From Hymenobacter sp. APR13 (GTDB lineage Bacteria; Bacteroidota; Bacteroidia; Cytophagales; Hymenobacteraceae): a stretch of 64,000 bases of DNA. The stretch is taken from contig NZ_CP006587.1 in NCBI RefSeq assembly GCF_000737515.1, positions 2,723,001 through 2,787,000 of the forward strand, read 5' to 3'. Of this stretch, positions 16,606-23,665 are shown piece by piece. A model generated the notes under the pieces. It searched no databases. It was not told the origin of the DNA and was given only the letters and a program-made list of their open reading frames with translations. How positions within the stretch are numbered: the first letter of the stretch is position 1; every line of letters begins with the position of its first letter. The position numbers and the translations under genes are program-made.

Positions 16606-17850
16606 ATGCGTCTTATCATTATAGCTTCGCTGTTATTAGGGGTTTCTGCCTCCGGCCAGGCCCGGCCGCTAGTGCGGGTGCAGCTAAAACTGGAGCCGGC
16701 TACGCACCGCTTCACCTGCCACTACACGTTCCGGCTGCCGGCCTCTGACACCAGCTCCGTACTAAAGCTCAACCTCAACCGGCAGTTTCAGCTGCAGCAG
16801 GTGCGCAGCACCGGCGCCGCGCGCCCGCGCACCGCGCGGCTGTTCTACCCGTTTTTCGGGGATACGCTGCAGCAGGTGACGGTGCGCTTCGGCAACGGAC
16901 CGGCCCGCCGTCAGGTGGAGTTGACGTACGTGGGCACCCTAGGCAAGGGCAATTTCACTGCCGACGTAAACGTGTTGAGTGGCCACAGCAACTGGCTGCC
17001 GTTCCGGCCCTACGCCGAGTATGAGGTGGTGGACTACGAGCTGGCCGTGCGGGTGCCGACCGGCTATCAGGTATTGAGCACCACCGCGCCGCGCCGAGAG
17101 CGGGCCGGCAGCTACGCTTTCCGCGGCAGCACCAGCGCCACCGAGCTGACGGCTATCGTGGCGCGGCAGTTCGGGCAGCTGGTGGCCGGCAGTGCGCCGC
17201 GCATCACGGTGGTGAAAGCCGCCGCTGCGCCGGGGCGGGCGGATTCGGTGCTGCTGCAGAAAACCCAGGACATCGTGGCGTTTTACAACCGCAGCATCGG
17301 CCGCCAGGATGCGGTTGCGCAGTTCACGGTGTTCCTGCCCGGCACCAACCACGAAGCCTACGGTCTGCTCGACAACGCCACCGTCATCACATACACTGAT
17401 TTCGACGTGGCCAAGCGGGGGGATTTGCTGATTCTGGACCACGAGATAAGCCACAAATGGTGGGCCTACGGCTCGTACCACGACGACAGCGCGTGGCTGA
17501 ACGAAGCCTTCGCCACCTACTCCAGCCTGCTGTACCTGCAAGCAAGCGGGGATGCCGAGGGCTACCGGCAGGAGCTGGCGAAGCTGGCCACCTCGGCCGC
17601 CGGTGCACCGCCAATCCTGGGCTTCAACCGCTACCAGCACGAGCCGGCCGTTTTCCGCCGGGTGGTGTACAACAAAGGCACGGTAATCCTCGCGGCCCTG
17701 CACGACCGGTTGGGAACCGAATCATTCAACGCCGTGCTGGCCGCCACGGCCGCCCGCCAAGTGTCCACCACGGCCGGCTTTCTGGAAGTAGTGGCCCAGC
17801 TTTCCGGCCAGCCCACCCGCGACTGGCTGCTGGCTGAGTTAAGCCGGTAG
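16606..17850 (+). CDS. Secreted M1-family metallopeptidase, short and divergent
   Basis: 414 residues with a signal peptide (MRLIIIASLLLGVSASGQA). The zinc site is HEISH (His279, Glu280, His283) followed by NEAFATYSSLLY, whose Glu is the third zinc ligand. Only 16 residues separate HEISH from that Glu, against the usual 18. The exopeptidase motif GxMEN appears as GLLDN before ATVITY, so the N-terminus-binding Glu is replaced by Asp. The protein has the M1 N-terminal beta domain and catalytic domain but not the long C-terminal helical domain of the 850-residue aminopeptidases. The metallopeptidase fold is clear; aminopeptidase activity is uncertain. Confidence 0.85.
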   Translation: MRLIIIASLLLGVSASGQARPLVRVQLKLEPATHRFTCHYTFRLPASDTSSVLKLNLNRQFQLQQVRSTGAARPRTARLFYPFFGDTLQQVTVRFGNGPARRQVELTYVGTLGKGNFTADVNVLSGHSNWLPFRPYAEYEVVDYELAVRVPTGYQVLSTTAPRRERAGSYAFRGSTSATELTAIVARQFGQLVAGSAPRITVVKAAAAPGRADSVLLQKTQDIVAFYNRSIGRQDAVAQFTVFLPGTNHEAYGLLDNATVITYTDFDVAKRGDLLILDHEISHKWWAYGSYHDDSAWLNEAFATYSSLLYLQASGDAEGYRQELAKLATSAAGAPPILGFNRYQHEPAVFRRVVYNKGTVILAALHDRLGTESFNAVLAATAARQVSTTAGFLEVVAQLSGQPTRDWLLAELSR

Positions 17851-17986
17851 GTTGGTTTGAAGCCGTTTCAAAAATTGAATACAAAGCCCGGCAAAGGCTT
17901 TAAGCGTTTTGCTGCGTTACGCCCCCTAAAACGCTAGCTATCAAGCGAAACGAGCGTACCTAAGCTGTTGTACAATATTCTGTGAT

Positions 17987-18436
17987 ATGAGTTACGATTT
18001 GATGATTTTCAGCTCAGAAGCTGCTCCAAAAACACGGGCTGATTTCATGCTTTGGTACGCCCGGCAGACGGCATGGACAGAGGGGCACAGCTACCAGAAC
18101 CCCACCATCACGACTCCTGGGCTACGCTCTTGGTATTTGGATATGATGCAAACCTTTCCGGACATGAATGGACCAGAGGCGACGGATGACCACACCAGTG
18201 AGTATGAGACGGACTATACCATCGGCAGAGCAGTAATCTATGCTGCCTTCAGCTGGCGCCTTGCTGAAGAGGCAAACACCACAGCTCGCCAGCTAGCCCA
18301 AAAGCATCAGGTCGGCTTGTACGACCCTAGTTTTAATGGGCCTATTCTGGTTCCTCATAACGGGCAGTTGAAACCAATGGAAGGTGTCAATACACGAATA
18401 CAGGATGTAAGGAAGCCATGGTGGAAAGTGTGGTAA
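17987..18436 (+). CDS. Hypothetical protein, MSYDLMIF family
   Basis: 149 residues, no signal peptide or membrane span. The start MSYDLMIFSSEAAPKTRADFMLWYARQTAWTEGH and the segment WYLDMMQTFPDMNGPEATDD match a widespread uncharacterised family I know only as hypothetical; copies often sit among accessory or toxin-immunity genes, but no toxin is adjacent here. Cytosolic location is inferred. AT-richer than the window average. Nothing is seen in the 136 bp upstream apart from moderately AT-rich sequence. Confidence 0.65.
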   Translation: MSYDLMIFSSEAAPKTRADFMLWYARQTAWTEGHSYQNPTITTPGLRSWYLDMMQTFPDMNGPEATDDHTSEYETDYTIGRAVIYAAFSWRLAEEANTTARQLAQKHQVGLYDPSFNGPILVPHNGQLKPMEGVNTRIQDVRKPWWKVW

Positions 18437-18519
18437 AGCTGCCTTAGCAAATTTTACGTGCTGTAATTCCTGTTCATTGAGTGTCCTCAATGCGTAAATC
18501 ACTTAATCACGGTCACCTC

Positions 18520-19050
18520 ATGAAAACGATTCTGCTAGCCGTGCTGCTCCTTGCCTTCCACATATCCACGGCACAAGCCTGTTCCTGTATCAGCGGCGCC
18601 CGCGTTTCCGAGAAACAGCAGATTGCGGCTGCTTACCAGCGCGACGCCCTGATATTCGTGGGCAAGGTGGTGAGCGTGGAAACCGTCGTGACGACTGATT
18701 CCGTGCGGGTGGCGGACACCGGGCCGGTGCAAAAGCAGTTCCAGCTTGTCCGGCGCGAAACGTTGCGCTACACCTTTGCCGTGGCGCAGCAGTTGAAAGG
18801 GGCAGCTACGGGCCCGACGGTGTGGATAGCCAGTGAAACGTCCAGTTCAATGTGCGGCAAGCAGTTCAAAGTAGGCTCCGAGCAACTGGTGTATGCTTAC
18901 CTCGTGAGCCAGAAAGAGTCGCCCTACGGCGGGGAATTACGAAATATCACGCCCTACTACGAAACCAGCCTGTGCAACCGCAGCCAGGAGCTGAACCAGG
19001 TGAAGCCAGCTGAGCTAAAGCAGCTGCGGAAGCTCGCGGAGGCCGGCTAG
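18520..19050 (+). CDS. Secreted Cys-rich protein with TIMP/NTR-like N-terminus
   Basis: 176 residues. The signal peptide MKTILLAVLLLAFHISTAQA is followed directly by CSC, so the mature protein probably begins with Cys-x-Cys as in the TIMP/NTR fold. The next strands (ALIFVGKVVSVETVV, YTFAVAQQLKGAATGPTVWIASETSSSMCGKQF, QLVYAYL) and later Cys residues fit that OB-like domain. In animals NTR domains inhibit metalloproteases; bacterial ones are uncharacterised. An M1 metallopeptidase gene lies two genes upstream. The upstream GTG/ATG options would add a charged tail in front of the signal and were not chosen. Family assignment is tentative. Confidence 0.65.
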   Translation: MKTILLAVLLLAFHISTAQACSCISGARVSEKQQIAAAYQRDALIFVGKVVSVETVVTTDSVRVADTGPVQKQFQLVRRETLRYTFAVAQQLKGAATGPTVWIASETSSSMCGKQFKVGSEQLVYAYLVSQKESPYGGELRNITPYYETSLCNRSQELNQVKPAELKQLRKLAEAG

Positions 19051-19082
19051 CCATTCCACGCTGCGGAGAACAAGAGCTAAAA

Positions 19083-19217
19083 AGCTAGTTCCCCTCCTTG
19101 GAAAGGAGGGGCTAGGGGTGGTTGACAATCGTTGAACGGCTTTAGAGTTAGCTCTAATCATCGTTCTGACAGTATCAACCACCCCTAGCTCCTCCTTTCC
19201 AAGGAGGGGAGCTAGCT
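19083..19217. repeat. Inverted repeat, CCCCTCCTTGGAAAGGAGGGG family
   Basis: The arms of about 43 bp (19083-19125 and 19175-19217) contain CCCCTCCTTGGAAAGGAGGGG and GGGGTGGTTGA. Both arms carry the inner CCTCCTT/AAGGAGG palindrome. Sequences of this type are common intergenic repeats in several phyla. It occupies nearly the whole gap between two convergent genes. Confidence 0.85.
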
Positions 19218-19265
19218 CTCTAGCTGTGGCATCGTAGTCCGCAGCATTTCATGGCTAGCGCCACC

Positions 19266-20825
19266 TCAATCCTCCTCGCCGAGCCGTTCTTTGGTGATGA
19301 CGTTCACCATGCCGTCTTCGCTTACCACGATGGCCAGGCACGGATACGGCGAGGTTTCGACGTAGCGGATGGCTGAGTTGTAGCGGGCGCCGCGGGTGCT
19401 GGTGCCGCGGCCCGAGGCCTTGCCGTCCAGAATCACGCCGATGGAGTAGCAGTAGCTGTCGGGGTCGAGGAGCACGGCGCCGTCGATGCTGGTGACGAGG
19501 CGGGTGATGAGCGGCGTGAGCGGCACCGGCTCGATGAGCGTGCATTGCAGCTTGAGGCGGTCGGCTTCGGCCAGCGCCTCGGTGGTGATGACCAGCAGTG
19601 TGCCGTGCTTCTGGCGGCTGGCTTCCAGCACCACGTCCCAGAGGCGCTCAATTTTGGCCGGGTCGGTGAGCTGGAACGTGCGCTTGAGGTCTTTGCGGAA
19701 GCGGCTGCGGTTCACGCGGAAGCGCGGCAGGCTCGGCTGGCTGTAAATCGTGCGCATCAGCACCTTGCCATCGTGCTGAAACTCCCAGGCGTAGTGGTTG
19801 ATGAAGTTGATGACGAACACGTCTTCGCGGGCGGGGTCGTAGGTGCCCACCAGGCGGCCCAGCGCGTACACGTTTTCGCTGTCGGCCAGCAGACTCACGT
19901 CGGGCGTGGTCATCTCCAGGAGCTTGCGCACGGCGCGGTAGTCGGTGAGCGGGGTGGGGCAGGTGAGGGCGAATACCTCCTCCAGATTCGGGTGGTGCCG
20001 CCGCGCCAGAATGACTTTGCCCACGCCCTCGGCTCCTTCGTAGCGGAGGCTGGAAATGGTGTTGAGCGTGTGAAACAGCCGCGCCGCGCCCGGCTCGGCG
20101 CCGAGGGCCTGGGCGGGCGTGTCGAGCAGGCTTTTGCCGGCGGCGCGCAGCAGCTCCTCGGTTTCGCGGGGGCGCACCAGCAGGCCCGAGCCGGGCTCCG
20201 GCTCGCTGAGCAGCTTCACGCATTCCTCGTGGAAGCGCTGCATGGCCGAAGTCAGCAACGAGGGCATCAGGGGCCGGCCATCGGTATAGAAGCGGTTGGC
20301 GCGCAGCGAAGGATAGCCGCGCAGGGGCTTGCGCTGCACCCGCAGCACCGTCATCACGAAGAAGCCGTGAATCTCGATGGGCCAGCCGGCCACGTGCTGG
20401 TGCTGGGTGTGCTCGTCGAGCTTGTCGAGGACGGCCTGCACGGCTTTGCGCACGCCCAGGCCTTCGTGGCGGCGGCGCACCATTTCGGGGCTCACGTCGT
20501 CGCGGCCGGCAAAGGGCGGGGCGGTCTGGCTTTGCAGGATACGGCCCTCCGCTACCACGTTCTCAAACTGCCGCGCATCGAGGCCGCACAGGGCGGGCTC
20601 CAGGCAGGCCGCGGGTGCGGCCGAACCGGGCTGCGCGGGCAGGGCCAGCAGCAGCACGTAGGGCTCCAGATCTTCATCAAGCGCGCTGAACAGGCCGTCG
20701 GCCAGCACCTGCGCCACCTGCCGGAACCGGGCCTGGTGGGGCCACACCCGGAACGCATCGGATACGGGGGCTTCGTAAGTGGGCGCTACGGGAGGCGCGG
20801 AAAGCAGCGGGAGCGGGGAAAGCAT
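19266..20825 (-). CDS. Putative diadenylate cyclase: DACNV-like sensor plus DAC domain
   Basis: 519 residues. The last 110 residues match the DisA_N/DAC domain that condenses two ATP to c-di-AMP: SIDGAVLLDPDSYCYSIGVILDG carries the DGA motif, and TSTRGARYNSAIRYV then CLAIVVSEDGMVNVI follow. The canonical RHR motif of GTRHRAA is changed to RYN here. The first 400 residues form a separate, largely alpha/beta region (SDAFRVWPHQARFRQVAQVLADGLFSAL, VSLLADSENVYALGRLVGTYDPA, VFVINFINHYAWEFQHDGKVLMR) that resembles the putative sensor domain known as DACNV in such proteins. Cytosolic. No partner is obvious among the neighbours. The DAC fold is well supported; activity with the altered motif is not proven. 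Confidence 0.82.
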   Translation of the reverse strand: MLSPLPLLSAPPVAPTYEAPVSDAFRVWPHQARFRQVAQVLADGLFSALDEDLEPYVLLLALPAQPGSAAPAACLEPALCGLDARQFENVVAEGRILQSQTAPPFAGRDDVSPEMVRRRHEGLGVRKAVQAVLDKLDEHTQHQHVAGWPIEIHGFFVMTVLRVQRKPLRGYPSLRANRFYTDGRPLMPSLLTSAMQRFHEECVKLLSEPEPGSGLLVRPRETEELLRAAGKSLLDTPAQALGAEPGAARLFHTLNTISSLRYEGAEGVGKVILARRHHPNLEEVFALTCPTPLTDYRAVRKLLEMTTPDVSLLADSENVYALGRLVGTYDPAREDVFVINFINHYAWEFQHDGKVLMRTIYSQPSLPRFRVNRSRFRKDLKRTFQLTDPAKIERLWDVVLEASRQKHGTLLVITTEALAEADRLKLQCTLIEPVPLTPLITRLVTSIDGAVLLDPDSYCYSIGVILDGKASGRGTSTRGARYNSAIRYVETSPYPCLAIVVSEDGMVNVITKERLGEED

Positions 20826-20882
20826 GCGAGTACGGTAGGAAAAGCGGGGCCGGTAGCAAGCACCACCGCCCGGCAACGAGGC

Positions 20883-20914
20883 CGGGGCTGTCTGGATAGA
20901 CGCATAACCCCGGC
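20883..20914. repeat. Imperfect hairpin upstream of the diadenylate cyclase gene
   Basis: The arms CCGGGGCTGTCT / AGACGCATAACCCCGG pair with a bulge. It lies about 60 bp before the start on the minus strand, so it would be in the leader if transcription begins further up. It may be a regulatory hairpin, or simply chance. Confidence 0.3.
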
Positions 20915-20933
20915 AAGTATTTTAAAAAGCATT

Positions 20934-21039
20934 CAGTGGCGCGAAAATTCGTTCCGCGACGAGCAGTACGAGTGTCCGACGACTACTGCCGCGTGGGAAC
21001 TCGCGGTGCTTGTCGTGAAACAGATTTTCGCGCCACTGT
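20934..21039. repeat. Inverted repeat, AGTGGCGCGAAAAT family
   Basis: The 31-bp arms (20934-20964 and 21009-21039) agree at about 26 positions, beginning AGTGGCGCGAAAAT on both sides. The inner GCGGAACGAA/GTTCCGCG also pairs locally. It fills the space between the TonB_C gene stop and the cyclase gene. Confidence 0.75.
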
Positions 21040-21047
21040 ACGGAAGG

Positions 21048-21842
21048 CTACAGCTGAAACAGAACAGGCAACACCATTTTTTGTCGGACCGGTTCGCCTT
21101 TGTAGGTGGCGGCGGTCCACTTGGGTGCGGCTTTGATGAGGCGTAGCGCCTCCTGGTCGAGGCCCGAGCCGAGTGGCTTGAGGACTTTGGCGTCGGTGAG
21201 TGAGCCATCCTTCTGGATGATGAACTCCACCATCACGCGGCCCTCAATCTTGCGCTGGCGGGCCAGCGCCGGGTATTTCTGGTTTAACTGAATCCACTCG
21301 AAAAACGCTTCCGTGCCGCCCACCGGCCGCGCCGGCTGGTCGGCCTTGACGGTGGTGGTGCCGCCGCTTGGGGCGCCCGGAGCCACGAAAGCTGTGCCGG
21401 TAACGGCCGCGTCGTCGGTGCCGGCCGGAATCTGGAACGTGATGGGCACCGTCACGCGCTGGCGCACCTTGCCGCCTTTGTGCATGGCCGGCGTCCAGCG
21501 CGGGCCGGCCTTGATGAGGCGCAGGGCCTCGGCATCCAGCTCCGGGTCGAGGGGCGCGGCCACTTCGGCACTAGATACGGCCCCGCTTTTCTCCACCACG
21601 AACGTAACCGTGACGGTGCCGGCCGCGCCGCGCTGCAGCGCCGCCGTGGGGTACTGCTGCTTGTCGGCCAGGTACTGCGCGTAGGCATCGAGGCCACCAA
21701 CGGGCACGGCGGGCTGCGCTACGGCGTCGTAGATCTGGTCGGCGGGCGGGGCCTTGGGGTACTTGAGCTTCTGCTGGGCCTGCCCGGCGGCCGGCAGGGC
21801 CAGGGCAGCAGCCAGCACCAGGCAGCGGAGAGTGGAATGCAT
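21048..21842 (-). CDS. Secreted protein with two TonB C-terminal domains
   Basis: 264 residues with a signal peptide (MHSTLRCLVLAAALALPAAGQAQ). Two tandem TonB_C-like modules are seen at about 45-130 (GGLDAYAQYLADKQQYPTAALQRGAAGTVTVTFVVEKSG, LRLIKAGPRWTPAMHKGGKVRQRVTVPITFQ) and about 165-262 (GGTEAFFEWIQLNQKYPALARQRKIEGRVMVEFIIQKDG, LRLIKAAPKWTAATYKGEPVRQKMVLPVLFQL). There is no transmembrane anchor other than the signal peptide, so it is not a classic TonB linked to ExbBD. Bacteroidota carry many such periplasmic proteins. It may bind TonB-dependent partners or peptidoglycan. It is divergent from the RidA-type gene, with 126 bp between the two starts. Confidence 0.85.
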   Translation of the reverse strand: MHSTLRCLVLAAALALPAAGQAQQKLKYPKAPPADQIYDAVAQPAVPVGGLDAYAQYLADKQQYPTAALQRGAAGTVTVTFVVEKSGAVSSAEVAAPLDPELDAEALRLIKAGPRWTPAMHKGGKVRQRVTVPITFQIPAGTDDAAVTGTAFVAPGAPSGGTTTVKADQPARPVGGTEAFFEWIQLNQKYPALARQRKIEGRVMVEFIIQKDGSLTDAKVLKPLGSGLDQEALRLIKAAPKWTAATYKGEPVRQKMVLPVLFQL

Positions 21843-21968
21843 AGCGGCGACGAAAAAACCAGGGAAACAGCGGGCCCGGAACGGCGGGGCGTTTCTCAAC
21901 AACCGCACCAGGGGCCGCCCGGGTTCAGCCTCTACGCAGCAAGCCCGAAAATCGGCTATTTTTACCGT

Positions 21969-22442
21969 ATGGCACCTGACACTCCTTCCGCATCGGCCGG
22001 CACTCCGGCCACCCCGTCGTCTTCGTCGGCGGCGCACAACTCCAGCCGCGCGCCCGAGCCGGTGGGGCTGTACCCGCACGCCCGGCGCGCCGGCAACCTG
22101 CTGTTTCTGTCGGGCGTGGGGCCGCGCCAGCGGGGCCAGAAGCACGTGCCCGGCGTGGAGCTGGACGAGGACGGCAACATCCTGCAGTATGACTTCGAGA
22201 GCCAGTGCCACGCCGTGTTCCAGAACGTGCGCTACATTCTGGAGGAAGCCGGCGCCCGCTGGGAAGACCTCGTGGACGTAACCGTGTTCCTGACCAACAT
22301 GCAGGACGACTTTCCCGCCTACAACCGTCTCTACGCCGAGTATTTCGCCACCAACCAGCCCTGCCGCACCACGGTGGAAGTCAACCGCCTGCCCACGCCC
22401 ATTGCCATCGAGCTGAAGTGTATTGCAGTGATGGCTGGGTAG
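21969..22442 (+). CDS. RidA-family deaminase (2-aminomuconate deaminase-like)
   Basis: 157 residues, cytosolic. After a Pro/Ser/Ala-rich 28-residue start, the core reads YPHARRAGNLLFLSGVGPRQRG, ILEEAGARWEDLVDVTVFLTNMQDDFPAYNRLYAEYF and CRTTVEVNRLPTPIAIELKCIAV. The Arg before TTVEV and the Glu in IELK are the residues RidA proteins use to bind carboxylates and deaminate imines. The FPHV/RAG...SGTSSRR-like layout is closer to 2-aminomuconate deaminases of the kynurenine pathway than to housekeeping RidA, though no other kynurenine genes are nearby. A TATTTTTA box ends 4 bp before the ATG, so the mRNA may be nearly leaderless. Confidence 0.8.
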   Translation: MAPDTPSASAGTPATPSSSSAAHNSSRAPEPVGLYPHARRAGNLLFLSGVGPRQRGQKHVPGVELDEDGNILQYDFESQCHAVFQNVRYILEEAGARWEDLVDVTVFLTNMQDDFPAYNRLYAEYFATNQPCRTTVEVNRLPTPIAIELKCIAVMAG

Positions 22443-22480
22443 CGTTGAAGTGCTTATTACCAGTCACTATACTTATTGAG

Positions 22481-23611
22481 GTGAAAAACTATTACGTGGC
22501 AGGCTTGCTGGCTTTGATGCTGTCGGCCGGAACAGGTGCGGCTCAGCCAGGTGCCAAAGCAAAGCCGGTGCTAAAAGCAGCAACTCAGGCCGCTGCGGTA
22601 GTGGTAGGTGATTATGCAGGCACGCTGGATGGCAAGTATGCGCTTCGGCTAACAGTTTCGGCAGTGCAGGCCAACGGACAGGTAATGGGCTGCTATTATT
22701 ATCTGAGTCAGCAAAAGCCCATTTGGCTGGAAGGCTACGTGACGCCCGCCGGCGACTTGTGGCTGGGTGAGAGAGACCTGGAGCAGCCCCAACTGACCTA
22801 TCGTTGGGATGGAAGCCGCCAGCCCCGCCAGCCGTTTGCGTATTTCCGCTTGCGCCAAACCGCTACGGGCACGCTGGCAGGCACCTGGCGGGCGGCCAAA
22901 TCTGAGCGGCAATTGTCAGCCCAGCTGACGAGCTACCGCAGCCCTGGCGTTGCCGATAAGGCCCATGTAGGAGAAGCAACGCATTTCGGCGAGTTCCCGG
23001 CCCCAGTCTTTACCGTGCCGGATTTTCGTGTGTCGGAAAAGCTGTGGGCGGCTTTTGAGGTAGAAAAGCTGGCTGATATGAGCTGGGAAGAGCTGGCGGA
23101 GTTGGCCAAAGCCCGCAAGAGCGGTGAGCGGCAGGGCTATCAAGGTACCGACGCTACCGTAGCCTACAACGACCGGGGGCTGCTGAGTGTGTGGCTGCGC
23201 AGTGAGCAGGTGTATGGGCAGCTATCGGCCCGGATGTGGTCGGTGGTGCTGGATTTGCAGACCGGTGAGCACCTTGAGGAGGAAATAGATCCCGCGCAGC
23301 GCCCCGCATTTCTGGCGGCAAGCGAGCGGAAGCTGCAGCAGCAAATTGGCCGCTACCTGCACGAACACCCGGACGCCGACGCCGTTGACGTCGCCGGAAT
23401 CAGTAGTCAACACGTAGATGCGGCACATCTGCCCACCGACCTGCACGTAATGGCCGACAGCGTGACATTTCATCACGCGGTAGACTATGAAGGCATGACC
23501 CACTTCGTGAGAAGAGACATGGAGTATGATTTTCGGCTGGCGTTCAGCTTCGCCGAGCTGATGCCTTTTCTGACGCCCGGCAGCCCGTTGCGCCGGTTGG
23601 TTAAGCAGTAG
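22481..23611 (+). CDS. Secreted protein of unknown function
   Basis: 376 residues from a GTG start that gives a signal peptide (MKNYYVAGLLALMLSAGTGAAQP). There is no in-frame ATG before residue 13. A first domain around 45-140 looks like a small beta-barrel (VVGDYAGTLDGKYALRLTVSAV, GQVMGCYYYLSQQKPIWLEGYV, GTLAGTW), as in lipocalin-like or META-type envelope proteins. A second domain, about 180-376, is helical then beta (MSWEELAELAKARKSGE, YGQLSARMWSVVLDLQTGEHLEEEIDP). It starts 38 bp after the RidA-like gene, in the same direction. I do not recognise the family. Confidence 0.75.
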   Translation: MKNYYVAGLLALMLSAGTGAAQPGAKAKPVLKAATQAAAVVVGDYAGTLDGKYALRLTVSAVQANGQVMGCYYYLSQQKPIWLEGYVTPAGDLWLGERDLEQPQLTYRWDGSRQPRQPFAYFRLRQTATGTLAGTWRAAKSERQLSAQLTSYRSPGVADKAHVGEATHFGEFPAPVFTVPDFRVSEKLWAAFEVEKLADMSWEELAELAKARKSGERQGYQGTDATVAYNDRGLLSVWLRSEQVYGQLSARMWSVVLDLQTGEHLEEEIDPAQRPAFLAASERKLQQQIGRYLHEHPDADAVDVAGISSQHVDAAHLPTDLHVMADSVTFHHAVDYEGMTHFVRRDMEYDFRLAFSFAELMPFLTPGSPLRRLVKQ

Positions 23612-23634
23612 TGTAGCCTCCTGCCGGACCTGCG

Positions 23635-23642
23635 TACCTTCG
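23635..23642 (+). promoter_or_regulatory. -7 box TACCTTCG
   Basis: One mismatch to TAnnTTTG. It lies 23 bp before the GTG start of the MutS-like gene, just after the stop of the preceding gene. Confidence 0.55.
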
Positions 23643-23665
23643 CAGCATCATCCATTGCTGCTGCT

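Noticed and set aside
19083..19217. The repeat as a MITE with its own transposase
   Set aside because: I saw no transposase gene in the window and no obvious target-site duplication, so an insertion sequence is not claimed.
19545..21146. 533-codon plus-strand frame over the diadenylate cyclase gene
   Set aside because: No recognisable domain; the minus strand encodes the DAC motifs.
22205..22480. Upstream extension of the 376-residue secreted protein
   Set aside because: It overlaps the RidA-type gene in another frame and would bury the signal peptide.
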